A DNA stretch of 64,000 nt from Puffinus mauretanicus (GCA_023333565.1 JAJKFH010002273.1:1302001-1366000); one strand, 5' to 3'. Counted from the first letter of the stretch, positions 49,721 through 63,864 are shown. Made by a program: numbers and translations. The notes: generated from the sequence alone by a model not told the origin.

Positions 49721-52700
49721 CTGTGGCAGTTTTGGAAATCAGGTGTTACATATCTGCGTGTAGACCTGCGTAAGAGCAATGGACAGAGATCACTAGTGAG
49801 AACTCAGCTTTGAATGACTTGGCTATCACCACGTAAAACAGAGCTCCAATCCATTTTTTCTGGCAAGTTTAACCGCAGAACTGCTCTTTCTGCTCTCACC
49901 TCTGTACCTTATTCATGCTTTCTAACTCCTATAACAAGAGAAACATACCTGACAGAAAACTCTTTCTTTGAATTCGTACTGGTTCAGCTTTATCTGTAAA
50001 GCGGACTCTTTGCAGAAAATGATTCAGGATTCTGTGAACAACTTACTGCCACGTAATGACTGTCGTACTAAAGTTATGTCCAGAACATGTGCTTGATTAC
50101 AGGTGCAAAGACAAACTGTAAAGTCCAATATTTCCCTAGTTCTGAGGCTTAGCTGTGAAGCAGTGTGAAGTGTGGTATTTGTTTCTTTGTATTTTCTAAA
50201 CTTTAAAAACAAGATTTTAGCAGACTTTTAAAAAATGGGGAAGTGTTGAATTTAAATCTGATTCCTTGATTATGAAGAGGTCAATCAAGAACTTGGCTAA
50301 GGAAGAAGCAGAAAATGTTATCTTTATATGCTTCTTTATATGCTTTATAAACTACAGAAAAGTTCAATGAGAGTACCTACATATCTTAATATGCTTTCAT
50401 TATAGACCTGATGATAATCTCAGTCACTACAAAAATATCCCTCACTGTTTTAAACTTTTAAAAACACTTGTCAACTAATTTTTCTTTAACGTGTTCATAT
50501 ATATGTAAAACATAACCATTGCCTTTTGTGATAAAAAGGCTCATTCTTCATAGTGCATTCTTTAGAGTTATCTTTACCAGTGCAAAAGGAGCTTTAAGTG
50601 TTACATTTTATACCCTTACATTGGCAAGGAAACAAAAAGTCCCTCTGCAATCCTCATACCTTAAGGGTGTGCTCATTACCAAGTCATAGGCTTGGCATTA
50701 TGCTTATCACATGGATGCTAAAAAAAAATACACCACATAGTCATTTCAGGAAATTAGAAGATTTGCTGTGCGTCCTTGGTACTTTTGAGGGATGGGAGTA
50801 TGCTGTGCATGCTCGTGGCCATTGCCATGCACATGCAGGGTCCCAAAACTTCCCGTGTAAAAGTTACTGTTCATAAAGTTGGAAGATTCACTTGCCTTGC
50901 CGGTGACTGATAAAATAACAACAAAACAAGCCAGGCCGGTTAGCAACTGGCTACATGTCAACCTTAGTTACTACTCAGGCGCTATATTAAGCTCTTGCTA
51001 ATAGGACTTGCACTCTGCATCTCATTTTAAGGTATTTTATATGTGTATGCGTGTATATATATACATGTATGCATACACACATATATTATGTATAAATAAG
51101 TGTATGTATATCTGTTAATGCAGACGACAGTGCCATTGGCCCTATTCATTACCAAAAGGTGTTGTCAGAGCAGCAAAGATGCAGCATTCTGAAGGTTGTC
51201 AGTGTGATCTCATTGAAGATACTGACACATCTGTACAATATGAAAGCACTAATTTTAAGAAATTATTTTAACATTTATGAAATGTACACAGTTATGTAAA
51301 TATTATAAAATTAATAACATGTCTTTCTTCAACAAAAGGGGGAAAAAAAAATTATCACACTTACCCACTAAAGGAAACGGCATCTGGTGCTGCCAATAAG
51401 CTAAAAATACTGAACATCTGAGTTCAGTTCTGAGAGAACAGGTTGTCTTTTTTCTATAACGTATATTATTTTCATGCTTTGTCTAGAAAATTATCACTCC
51501 TATGATAGTATTATTATTAGCATTTACTTTCATAGGATTGTGGTTAGAAAAAAGTGTGATGTATTACTTTCTCCTCTTTTTTTTAAGTTCATACCCACAA
51601 AAGGAGAAAAGAGGCAAAATGAAACACATTAAGCATGGTGTTGCCAAGGCAACAAGTACTTGAGCCCCCAAGGTGAAGTGTGACTGAAACGCCTATGATG
51701 CCATTGCATAGGGACATGCGGTCTACTACACTTAGAACTAACGTCAGTTCTATTTAAAAAAAAAAAAAAAAATTAAAAACTCTATTTTTAACACCTGTGA
51801 CTATTAAGACAGTTTAGTTTCCAGCCAATACCACTATACAAAGAACAATGGATTTCAGATATACTGGCAAATATTATACTCGTACTCATCTGTGGACTAT
51901 GAGACACATCTTTCTAGACAACCATGTTGATATTATGCTTTGGATTTTGAACAAAAGCAATGCTGAAAATGATTTTGCAGTATGAGCAAATGTGTGCATG
52001 TGTCTAATGTACTTCTATATGTATATTTGTAGACATAGGGTTATATAGTTTCTATGCGTATATCCCATTCCAGCATCATTTATTCTAGAGGAGGTTGTGT
52101 TTGCTTGGGGAACTTTGTTATAAGGCCCAATATTCTACCCCAGATGTTTTTTATCTTAGGAACTATTGTTTGCTGCAAGTGCTTTATGGTGGAGAATAGT
52201 CAATGTTATTGGAGCAGACAAAATGTTCTTTGTTAGTGCTTGCATATGGTTTGGCTTGTTTTGTAGAACAAGCTCGCTCTTTCTTCCATGGCATTTTCCA
52301 GTGGCCGTGTAGGTATTTGCTATAAGCAATAATAGTTGCTCAAAAATTTAAAGTTGAATCTCGTCAACATTGTGATAATATGCCAATATTAGAGTTTTCC
52401 ATTCTAGGAATATATAACCTCCTTATATTAACTAGACTAGATAGAATTTAATTTAAAATAATTGCCATTTTCTGTTATAAACCAAATTGCTATTTTCTAA
52501 TGAGAACACTTTGGCTGTTCTTTGGAAAACTTTGCACAATCCTTTGAATTTTTAAAATTATCTTTGTCTCAAAACCTGAAAACTTTCTACCGAACAGTTC
52601 CTAAAAAATCACTTAAGTGAAAATTATTTAACTTACAAAAACTCATTCTTGTAAGCTGAATGAGACAGCTCTGCATAAAATAAGCACAATGTTAAAATTC

Positions 52701-55700
52701 TCTCTCTCTCTTTCATGTTCAAATACATCTCTAAACACTTGTGATTTTTTAGCTGTTTTGTAAATTTATATTTGTTAATTTGCAGAGGGATAGCAAGACA
52801 GCCATGGACAAGGACTTTTTTCTCAACTGTCATGATCCGAAGCAGCCAAAGTAATACATCTGAATTGCACACGTAGTCTGTTGCACTGTGATGTTCCTTT
52901 CCTCTGAGTTATCAAATACAGGACTTGTTTAGGCATCGTAACTCATAGCCAATGCATTCCTTCTGTGTGGCATACAAAAGAAGATAGGAACGGGAAAATT
53001 CAGTGTGTCCAGTGTGCTTATGTCTAGCAATATGCAGATCCCCAAGCCAGGAACTCCTTAAATACCTTTACCTAAGATATTCTCATTTTCTGGATGCTCT
53101 CTACTCCCCCTCCCTGTCTGCCCTGGTTCTTCAAATTAGGATCTTTTGGGGTCACATGGCAATGTATTATACATCAAGGATTCTACAAAACCAGACTAAT
53201 TTGTTAGATCCATGAGCCTCACCTCCACCTGGGGCTTGAATAAGGCTGGGCAACACCGGGCACACCAATTTAGCGTCTTAAGACTCGTGTTGTCCTGTGG
53301 CTCTAAGCTCTGGCGCTTGATGCTGCAAGCTAACATGACACGGCTTCCTGGTCAGCTGCTTTCCATGCTCTCTCTTGAGTCAAGTGAAAGTCCTTGGGAG
53401 AGGGACTGCAGTGAGGCACATACAGACTATTCCTAGAAGAGTCAACGTCACTCCACTGTCCCATCCCTTGAGCGGTGAGAGAGTACAGAAGTGCCCTGGG
53501 AAGAGGATAAATTGGTGATTAAACCCTACTTCCACCCTTGGAAACCGAGGAGACAAAGAGAGTAACTACCCTACCTTAATGGCACTCCTTCCTGCCCCTG
53601 CTTTGTTCCTAGCTAGCACAAAGGGAATATGGATGCTTTGACCCAAATCAGAGTTGATTGCAACTCCAGGAGCCTAGGACTAGTCCAGGAGCTGCTCCTA
53701 CTTCTCTTGAGATGAAATTACTTAAAGAAGCAGTTTTCTCTAATAATTTGTTTATCCACCTTCATCCTACAGCATAAAACTATTTTTTTTTTCCTAGCTC
53801 ACTGTTGTATTCGTCTTAGTATTAAAAAATAGAATACATTTTCATCTTTCTTAATATTCATCTCTGGACAATATCCCATGAAAAGGAGAAAATTTGGTTT
53901 TTGCTTTACCAGGTATAATAATCCTGGCTATATGTGAGATATATATATAAACCTCAGCAGTAATACTTTTTAATAGGTCTTTCACTAGCAATTAAAAACC
54001 GAAAAACACTCCCCACCAAATAAATAAATGAAAATAAAACAAGCACAGGTGTCAGAAAAGCTTATTTCCACACTGGAGTAATTGATAATTTGTGGGATTT
54101 TTTTTAATCTATGAAGCCTGCAAGACAGGCAATTCCTTAGCGTATTGCAGTAGCATGCAGTACAGATGTAAGGGAAAGCTAGGTGTCACTCAGTAAGGAA
54201 TCCTGTTGGTATGATTGACACATAAAGCAAATTTTTTTGCCATTCTGATGTGTGCTTTCTTGCAGAGGGATATCTCAGAGACAAACCATTGGAGTAAACC
54301 CTTTCTGTTGTCATTTGGTGAGAAGATTTTTATTTTAATGAAAGCGATCTGTCTTGTGTGCAAATACTAGCCTTTGCTGTTTGATATGCACAGAAATTCA
54401 ATCAGATGCTTAATTACATCTTAACATGAGTTCCAAACAGCTGGCTAATTCCCTTGTTTCTGATTAAAGAGATTACAAAAATAAAATTTAACATTGCATT
54501 TACATACAGCTCTAAAAGGAAACACTTGCCCATAAGTTTTAGTCATTTAGGAAATTCATGTCTGTTCAACGCTAGGGATCAGAGCTTTTAGCATGATGAA
54601 TTGCAGAGTGACAAGAGGTTTAAAAAAAAGAAGAAATAACAAATGGAATTTGTCAAATGTTCTGCTCGTTGATTATGGCAGGATTTAACTTGAAGGTGTG
54701 AGTCCATAGACGTATGCAGGAAGTATTTTGTTTCATACTTCTTCTTTGTGAAAACAGAGAAATTAAGTTTGTTTGCTAAAACATCACTTCCCATGAACTT
54801 AGAAGTTTCTTTTTCAAACAGGATTGTTCTGAGCATATGCACTGATTTGTTTAAAGTTGATTTATTAACTGTCACAAAATAAGGTAGAATTTCACTTGTT
54901 TTCTGTCTAGTTTAATCTTCGAGTGGTTTATTTTTTAATAATTTTAAATTCAATTTTTAATCGAAAGTATAGTTATTCTAATGTCAGAGAAGGTTTGACA
55001 TTTACATATGTCTTCAGCAACGATAATATAAAATTTCTCTGCCACAAAAACAAATAAACTCCTTTTAGCTGTAATTCTTGTATCAATGTGTGCATCAGAG
55101 GTGAAGCGAATCTGGATAACTGCTAAAAAGTAGTAGAAAATAGATCCTAATGTCATCATTTAGGCCTAACTGAGATTCATTTAAACACATTAAAAGAGTT
55201 ATTGTTAGACATAGAGAATTCACATGAAAACCTTTCTATAATATTTAAGTAAGAAATGTGTCGATTTTGTGGAAATAGGAAGTCAAAGGAGCTACAGACA
55301 GTGATAAGCAACTAAATTAACTATATGCGTGACTTGCTGACACTGAAGGTTGTGAAGAAATACCTCCCTCTTTTGGCAATTTGGAGAGGTTCTGGGACTA
55401 TTTACACTTTAAAAAAAATCAAATAGGACAAATTCAAGTCTGCTAAGAGAACTGGAGTATAAAATGAATGAGAGCCTATTAAAAATAGGCAGGTTTTTCT
55501 TATTCAGGGGACTGGAGAGTGACAGATATCGCATCGATATTTTACAGATGTCTGTGTTTGAACCAGAGGACTACTGATCTCGAAACCATATACTTCAGCC
55601 TAGTCTATTAGTGAAAGGGAAGACCTGGGAGACCACGACATGACAACTCCAAGCAGAAAAGTCTGTGTGAAAAAGAACTCTCCCTTCTTGATCTGTTGAC

Positions 55701-55994
55701 ACTTTACAAACACGTTAATAAATGAGCATATTAAGAAGATCATAACTGACATTTTGTTTAGACTCTGCTGAGACTTTGAAGAGATCTCTTACAACACTTA
55801 CCAAATATATTGAATAGTCATGGGATGCAAGCTGTAAGCATTTTACTGTATCGTATCAAAAACTCACTTAGCTAGAGAAGACGAAAATTGGGAATAAATG
55901 ACCAGATTTCACTGTCAACCCCCTGTGCCCCTGCACCCCCAATAAACAAACAAACTGAACAGAGATACCTACTTTAGATCTTCTGAATTATCCC
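49721..55994. other. ROBO1: ROBO1 intron, no gene seen
   Basis: AT-rich intronic sequence with a GT/TA hairpin-forming microsatellite at 51038-51110, an A tract near 51755-51772 and a GC-richer patch at about 53000-53700 of unknown origin. The segment 54340-54530 has TTAATTAC and GCTAATTCC words and a TTTGCAT-like composition, and is listed among the findings as a possible conserved element. Confidence 0.5.
51038..51110. repeat. GT/TA microsatellite with imperfect inverted repeat
   Basis: ATGTGTATGCGTGTATATAT is followed by ATACATGTATGCATACACACAT, so the 42 bases at 51041-51082 nearly pair with themselves. Further ATATAT and TGTATG words follow. Confidence 0.8.
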
Positions 55995-56140
55995 ATGCAA
56001 GAACAATGTACCGGGTCAGGCTAAAGGGCCAGCTTGTTTTTTACTGGCCAGCAGCTTAGGGAAGAAGAACTGTTACAAGATGGTATTTCCCCTCACATGC
56101 AGGTTAGGGAATCTCAGATGAAAGATTGTACTGAATTGTA
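55995..56140 (-). mobile_element. ancient CR1-type LINE 3' end
   Basis: The + strand reads GTACCGGGTCAGGCTAAAGGG, CCAGCTTGTTTTTTACTGGCCAGCAG and so on. This follows the reverse complement of the 3' UTR of old amniote CR1/L3 elements (GGGTCAGACCAAAGGTCCATC type). About 145 bases can be followed. Confidence 0.6.
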
Positions 56141-56990
56141 CTGAATAATGGTGTTTAATAGTCCTTAAAGGCTTTTTCTTACATTAAGTGATCAAACACA
56201 TTGGACTGCATTAATGTCAAGAGCCCACTTCTGTCTGACCAGGTTATTTTTGATATTCCACATGTGAAAGGTTTGATGTTTAATATCAGATTTACTTACC
56301 TGACATCTGACGTGACATGGGATTTTGATTTAGCACAGTGATGCAGCAGCGCATGTAGATCAAAATATAAGTACGCTTAAGAGCATATAACAATTGCAAT
56401 GCACATCTGGATCCCAGTACAATGGCTGGGTGTCCCCAGCCTCTGGGAAAGAGTACATGGGTTCAAACCAGCTCAAGCCCTGTGCTCTCTTCTAAGTTCT
56501 GTTTGTTAGTTGTTCACTTTTTGTAGTCTCTGTTGGGCTGAGCCATGTATTAACCTGCATCTCACCAGTCTGGCTCGCTCAGGAAGACAGCTGATGTAGC
56601 CTAAAGGCTACCTTCTGGACCCCTCTGTCTTGAAGTAAGTTCAGCTCTTGTTGCATCAGGAGTGGACAGCCACTCCCCACATCCCATCACGAGCTTCATG
56701 AGCACAAAGCCCTTGCCTGTCTCCTCAGAGCCTTCTTCCACTGCAGGGGTTCATTGGTCAGTCACAGTTTCTACTTTTGATGTTCACAAGGTTTTGTGGC
56801 AACAAGGGCTGTAATTTAAGCATGCATTGTATGAAAAAGAATTTATTTTTGTCACTTACTAGGAAATAAATGTTTAAAGGCATGAAAAGAATGGCATGGA
56901 GAAGGTTATTTCGAAAGTAATAGCATAAAATAAAATGGTCAAGCCTCAGATTCAAAACTACCTGAAGAGTCCTAGGCTACCTTATCTCTC
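56141..56990. other. ROBO1: ROBO1 intron between two ancient CR1 pieces
   Basis: Non-coding. The part from 56400 to 56760 is richer in G+C and may be an insertion or part of the ancient CR1, but no landmark was recognised. Confidence 0.4.
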
Positions 56991-57230
56991 CTCATACAAA
57001 CTCTGCTACCTCTCTCCCATCAATTTTGTTACTCTTTCCTGTATTTTTTCTATTTTTTCTATATACAACCGTTGATTGTATGTAGTATCCAAGATGTGGG
57101 CTTACTGTGGTTTTCTGCTGTGGCTTAATAATGCTAAGCACTGGACCCAGGTGAAGCCCCAGCCACCTGCTGTATTTTGTTCCATTGCCAGTGAGAACTG
57201 AGAGAAGAACCAAGAGGGGTCCCCAGCAAA
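56991..57230 (-). mobile_element. ancient CR1-type LINE coding-region remnant
   Basis: The segment TACTCTTTCCTGTATTTTTTC, TAGTATCCAAGATGTGGGCTTACTG and TAATAATGCTAAG follows the reverse complement of the ORF2 C-terminal area of old CR1/L3 elements (CAAGATGTGG...CACCAT landmark). It may belong to the same insertion as 55995-56140, since orientation and order agree. About 850 bases separate them, more than expected, so a later insertion between them is possible. Confidence 0.5.
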
Positions 57231-60200
57231 CTGTTCTGTGCAAAATCCCTGGCTGATTCATGCAATGCTGTAAAAACAGTAAACTGTCACTGTACACATC
57301 TCATGATACCTTGTTCTGCTTTCTGATGCTTCTGCGCATCACCTCATAGCCTAGCTGAGACCATAAGCTTTTGTTTCCATTTCCATTTTCCATTTCAGTG
57401 TAACACAATCTTTTCCCTTGCAGACCACTTAGTACCCTAAAGCTTTAGTGCGCTAGAAATACTGAAGGAGAGGGGAGAGTGGAAGGCTTTATTGCCTTTA
57501 TTGGTAAATGAACAAAAAAAGTGGTACAGAAACTAACATAACCTGTCTGCCTAGTAATGAGAGAAACCTGCTCCAGGTAATCATCAATTTATATGTTTAT
57601 CATATCATCAATTAATTGTCTCCTTTCTAATCTAAAAAGATCATGGCTAGTTAATCTTTTCCTGGATAAAACTTGTTAAATACCTTCTCAGTGATCAATA
57701 GAAAGAGTATGTAAGCTATTTAAAGATTTATGCAACAGAACAGAGGTTTAGAATAACCAGCGAGAGACCAGGCTGACTGTGAGCTCTCAGTTCCGGCTCT
57801 GAGCCATGAAATGCTTCTTGAACTCTGCTGCTGGCCACCAAGGCATGTTCTTATGGGATTTCAGGATAGCGTGAACTCTCTAATTAAGTGAGAATGGGAA
57901 GGAGATAGAAAATACACTCCAGAGACAGATGCAGGGTGTGCAGGCCGTGTAGTGTCTGAAAATGCTGAGAAGGTTAACAGATCTGTTGGACTCTGCTAAT
58001 CACTTGCATTAGCTTCTTTACTGATTTCATAAGGTCCTACTATTTCTTCCTGTCATATTAGATATACACCTGCATGCATGCTACAGGAATCCAGTGATTC
58101 CTGGCTGAGCTCCAAATTTGCCTTGACTCATTCTGCTTGCTCTGCTCTCGTGACTTTGCTAAATTTTTTCTCATTGCTTTTAGCTCTTTAACTGATTTAC
58201 TCTCTCCCCTTTCTCCCCCCACACATGCTATATTAACTTCTCTTTTGAAGGAGCAGCTTGTGCAAGATCAGAAAAAAGCCTTCTATAGAAAATACTTGGG
58301 AGGTTCAGTATCACACTCTTAAGCTTTGGTTCATTTTGGAATCTGTTGCTAGATGAAGATTGAGAAGTATTATCTTTATAAAATAAGTGCAGCATTTTAG
58401 GCTAATTGTAAAAATTCAGCAAAAGCATATTAGCTTAATGGAAGTGCAATGTTTCAAAAAGTCAAAGTGTTTTAATCTTGAATTGTTCTATTTCATAATA
58501 AAGTGCTCATAAGCAGACTCTGAAACTTGGTATTGGAGTAGAGGACAAGAATTAATGGGATTCAGGTAGCAGCTGGACATCCCAATAGACCCAACGATAT
58601 TAGTTGTTCCAACTCTGAAAACAAGAGCTTGTTTTATCTTTATCTGACTTTTGGCTACTACAATGAATCTTTAGTAGGAATGAAGAATAATTTTTTTGTT
58701 CATATTAGTGGTACATTTTCTTGCAGTCTTCATTTAAAAATGAGACTTAACTGGTGCTGATTTGTATTAAGAGTGTTAACTGTGGTAGGACTCCAAGGTA
58801 ATTGTACAGAATTTGTCGTCATTGTTTGTTGTTTTTTTCCTAAGGTGAAGGTTTAATAATCAAAAAAGCAGTGTTCCAGTAATTATATCCACTATGGAAG
58901 AAGGATTTCCAAAAGTCTGTAAAGTCCATTTCTTTCTCTCTTTCATTGCTGATTTAGAAAATGAAGCATTGTTGGTTTGTTCTGTAATTAAATTCCATTA
59001 CTAGGAATATCTTTTAGCATGTTACTGTGTACACAAACTACCATAGTGGATGTTAGTTGTTATTAGTATACAGCAGCTAACAGTAACTATGTAGTTGTCA
59101 TTTCTGTTGAAAACTATTTGAGGAAAAATAAAGCCAGTAATCTTAAAGAGCCCTGAACGCTTAATTAACACATTCCTTATAATGAAGTATTTCTCTGCAT
59201 ATTGCTTATTTTAAAGCTGGACCTAAATATGCCATCCAAAGTACCAGATAAAAATCATTAGAGCGGTTTTTATGAAGAAATACATCATAACAAGTTAGGC
59301 CATAGCTGATGCTGTAGTGTAATTATGGTTGCAATAGCATTTCCATTATAAGACCATTTTTTGCACAATTCTTAAAATAAAAGCCAAAAAAGGCCCTGTT
59401 TCCATATTTATCCTATTGGAAGTAGGACAGAATTGTGCGTATATAGTGCTCATTAGTTATTTTTTCAAGTTCCATTAAAATTACATAGGTATATATTTTA
59501 TATGCGAAGACACATTTGCCTCAGGATCAGATTGATAGAAGAGTAGGACAATTTCTTTGCTGCTACTGAGTTAACTGCTTATATGTCTGCTCTACTAGAA
59601 TTACTCTGTTTTAAAATACTTCCTTTTCAATCTTGGAGACTTTGTTTCTGTAAATGAAAATGCTTTCCAAATCTTAGGATTTCAGTGGTGTGTTCTGCAT
59701 TGTAGTGTTTACATGGTATTAACAAATTCTTTGTTTTAAAAAAGAAAAGGTCATAATTTCTTGGAAGTATCTGAAAAATGGTTAAATGAATAAATGAGTA
59801 TTTCCTCAGAACCAAGCAAACCCTAAAACCAAGTCCAAACATAGAAATTACATAGGAATATTTGAATTTAGCACATGAAATCCTAGCCCCCTTTGTAGCC
59901 AGTGTTGGAACTGACTGCAAAGGAGCTGCAATGTTACCTAGAGCTTCAGCTCAAACTGACTCTGGGTGTGAACCTTCCCCAAAGGAAAAGGAATTCAAAA
60001 CATGAATTTGAGCTTGGGGTACACCTGTGTTCACAAGTGTGAAATCTCTCTCAATCAATGTAGATATGTTTATGTCCTTATAGAATGTCGAGATTACTAG
60101 TAATTGTGCTGCAATTACTGCGGCCAAAAACTTCCACCGTAATAACTCTGCCTTGGGTTCTGCAGGAAAGATGTTTTCGTCAAATTAGCTTCAAAAGCGT

Positions 60201-63200
60201 TCATGCTTTGTGAGGACAGGCACATTTAGGTCTTCTCACAGTCTTCAGTTGAATGAATCAATGGTTTATATTAAAGCACTTCAATAAAAAAAAACTTTCA
60301 AATTTTACTTATTTTTGTAAAATCAAATTCATTTAGAAGCAAGCTTGCAGAGGCATGCAGTCGTAGACTGGGTGAAAAAGAAAGAATGAAACCATGATTT
60401 TTAATATTATCGTTGTAAATGTATAAGAAGAGGTTGTATCTTTTTTGTTTTCCTGGGGAAATTGTATTGGGTTTAGGGTGCACTGTTGTTTATTCCTTTG
60501 TGATCTTTAATGTTTTAGCGATCTGAAGTGGGACCTGAATATAGTAAAAAGTACAGGTAGACAAACTTTCAAAACTGTTCCTCATACATATGGTATCTAT
60601 CCTGTAATTCAGATAACTTAGTTTAGAATAATTACATTGATTGTATTTTCATTTTAGATATACTGTAGTATACCACAGATGCTGCATCATGGCAGTGACA
60701 CATTCCATTATTTTACAGGCCTACATATTTACGTAGTTTTCAAGACTACATAAAATTGGAAGGATGAAAACATATGGCACATAATTATACTTAATTGTGG
60801 AATTTAGCCTGAAATACAAACTGCCGCATTCATAATCTGTCTCCTCCAAAGGGCATTGTTTAGGCCCCTGTCAGATAAGGGTTACGTGTAGAAGATACGG
60901 AGGCAAGTCTCATGCAGCATATCATCACATCTGAGAGTTGACAAGTAGCCAAGAAGGCTGGAATGCTGCCAGCCAGGCTATATTTTATTTCCATATCATT
61001 TATACTGCTTGCTATGATACATGGTACTATCTTTTAATCTCGTTTCCTATATTCAAAAGAGTTCATTATGGGGGAAGAAATCACAGTACTGCTTCTTTAA
61101 AGAGTGTGTTTTATTATTACTATAGATCAGAAATTTTAAAGTGCATTAATTTGTAAATGACTCTTCCCTCCTCCTCCCCCCAAAATACACACAGCAACCT
61201 TACCAAAAGGCTTGGGGAGGACTACAAAGTCTTAAGTCTGAGTGAAGTCCTCAGTCTGCAGTTTTAACAATTTTTGCTACAGCCTTCACTGAGGCCCGGG
61301 CTGCACTCCCAGATTATCTTTGTTCCGCTTCTCCTTTATTATGTTTGGCCTGTTTTGTTTCTAGCGCTTCCGTCAGTTAACAGGTTGACTTACAGAATCT
61401 CTGGCATCAACCTACCCAATATTAAAGTTTTTATGCTTGTGTAAAAATATATATTTTCCTGCAATCATTTCCATAATAGAAAGTGTATTAGTGCTAGTAA
61501 TTTGGCAATATGTATTTCATGTGATAGCAGATGCAGGCATGAAATGGGAGTGGGTGAGTCTGTTTACCCAGCTCAACCTAATCTACCTTCTAGTGATGAC
61601 CCTTCTGTCTAGGAGGTCACGTAAACTCTCTTAGGCGATGTTTACACCGATCCTTTGTGTGTGTGTGAATTTCAATGACATTTTACATTAAGGCTAGAAT
61701 AAATACCAACAGGATGTTTTGCCAAGGGCTTAGTCAGCAGTCTTCAAAACTACTGAAATTAAATTAGAAAGAACAAGTAAAATGTCTTGATGTGCAAGAA
61801 GGAAAAATATGAAAGATTCAGAAGAGTTGAGAAGTGTTCATAGTATCACTTGGACTTCAGGTCTTTCAAGACTATAAATCAGGACTGAAAAGAAGCACAA
61901 TTTTGTACAAAACATCTATTTTTGAAATTTTCTCCCTAGAAGAGATGTAAGGGAGATAAGCATATGTAGTTATATAAGAGAAGTACATTATATGTATCAA
62001 TGTAAAACCAATAACATATTTGCAAATGACGGAAATGATGAAATATTTATCAAACTAACAATTTCATTTAGAAATATCTCAAAAATAACCAACCTTTTAT
62101 ATGGAGGCTAAGGTGTAAAATAGCTACATTTAATACTCTGGAAAGTAATAAACATCTTAGAAATTAAATCACTTTATTTATTTTATTTAATTTATTTATT
62201 TATTTATTTATTTATTTAATGATTTAATTAAATCACTTTATTTACTTTATCTATCTCCTGAAACAGGATATATACCAAGAAGTGTAGTAGGATGGTTTCA
62301 GGTAGCAAAAAAAGCTGGAGAAAGTAACATTACCGGATTTGGCACGTATTGCATTTGACTAATGAATCACTTCCCTGGATTGGGTTCTAGTCTAGAAGGC
62401 AGAAAAAATAAACACATCTAAGTCTGCCTTATTAGCTTATGTTTGTGAAGTCGTTGATGAATGAGGGGTGTAAATGTTAAGTGCTATTACCACAATAAGT
62501 CATCTTGTTGTGATATTTGAATTGCAAGAGAATCTAAGCCTTCAGACTTTTCTTCTTAATGAAATCTCAGTGAAGAATATGACACCTTTACTACTGAAAT
62601 AATTAGGACATGTTTAGGGCTTAAGGGTCAGGAAGAGTATGGATCCATTGACCCTATAGACAGAGATGAGATATTTACCACCTATTCTTCTTGCTCAAGA
62701 CACTGTCACAAAACCCACTATCACAAAATATGATACAGGTAGCAAGAGTTATCATGCATTTGCATCTCTCAATCTAGCCCAAAATCCAATCTGGTAAACT
62801 TTGTTCCATTAGATTTTATGATTATATTGTCATCTTTTCTGTATTCTTATAAATGTGCCACACTGCTCACACCTACAAAGACATCAGAAATTTTCAAAAA
62901 CTGTAACTGAACGCTTTGCACAGTGTGAAAAAATAAAGTAGTAGGCCTTCTGTGCTTTTTGTCTTGTATTTTGCTTGGTAATCATGTGCAGGAAGGATGC
63001 AAGAAGGCTTGCAAAAGTTTATCTCCTTTAATCATGAGAAAAATATCTTATACGAAGCTTTTCCATCATGTTCAGAATTCTCTCTAGTTTTACTTTCCTG
63101 CAGGGGCATTCAGTGTCACAAGTAATTGATATAGTCATCAGACAGAAATGGCTTTTTTCTTTCTATATTTTTTTTCTTCTTTTTTGTCTTGGGGTCCACT

Positions 63201-63864
63201 AAATATTCCCAAATCTGACTTGAACAGTTATTATTTCCTAATTGTTAAAAACATGGTTATACTGCTTCCTAGTGGTGGATGAAAGAATATCGTGTTCTCA
63301 TTTGGTGAAACTTTTTTTTGTGATCACGCGTGTGTAGTTTTTTATTCTTTGGATTTGGTGCAATACCAGAGCATTTAGAGCTTTTCTCTTTTCTATTGCA
63401 TGGTTTTATATCAGTGTAGATTGACTTCAGTGAATTTGTCCTAGTTGATACCAGTATGTGTAAGAGAATATAAAAGCAGAATGCCTTGCTGTTTTACAAG
63501 GTGTCTTAACTGAAGGCTACAGCATGCTGTTTACAATCCAGGACAATGATTAGTCTAGGCTAGCGGCTGTAATCTCCCCTGGAGATGGGCACGCAAAATA
63601 TTCTTTTCCCTTACCTCAGTTTTGACTTATCTATGTTGGATAGCAGCACACGCTTCTAAAAAGAAGATATTTTCTAGGGAGGGAGAGAAAATGTAAGTAA
63701 CTCAGAATATGTGGAGATCCATTAAAAAACAGTTTGGCAGAGAGAAATGTCTGTCAATTCGAGAGATGATTGCTTTCTGAAGCATTCAGTGGGAAAGACA
63801 TGACACTGTGCACTGACCTCCCCAGGAGAACAAAGCTGTGAGTACCTTCAAGACGCTAGTGATA
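57231..63864. other. ROBO1: ROBO1 intron, no gene seen
   Basis: Mainly unique AT-rich sequence. The block 59150-59460 (with TTAATTAA and several intact CpGs) and 60840-61000 look less random than their surroundings but have no assigned function. A TTTA array lies at 62163-62244. No ROBO1 exon was recognised. Confidence 0.5.
62163..62244. repeat. TTTA microsatellite flanked by 18-base direct repeats
   Basis: About ten TTTA units are bordered by two identical copies of ATTAAATCACTTTATTTA, at 62163-62180 and 62227-62244. The array is likely to vary in length. Confidence 0.9.

Noticed and set aside
53003..53436. GC-richer patch with two + strand frames of about 70 codons
   Set aside because: No recognisable family, no splice-site support and no resemblance to the expected ROBO1 second exon.
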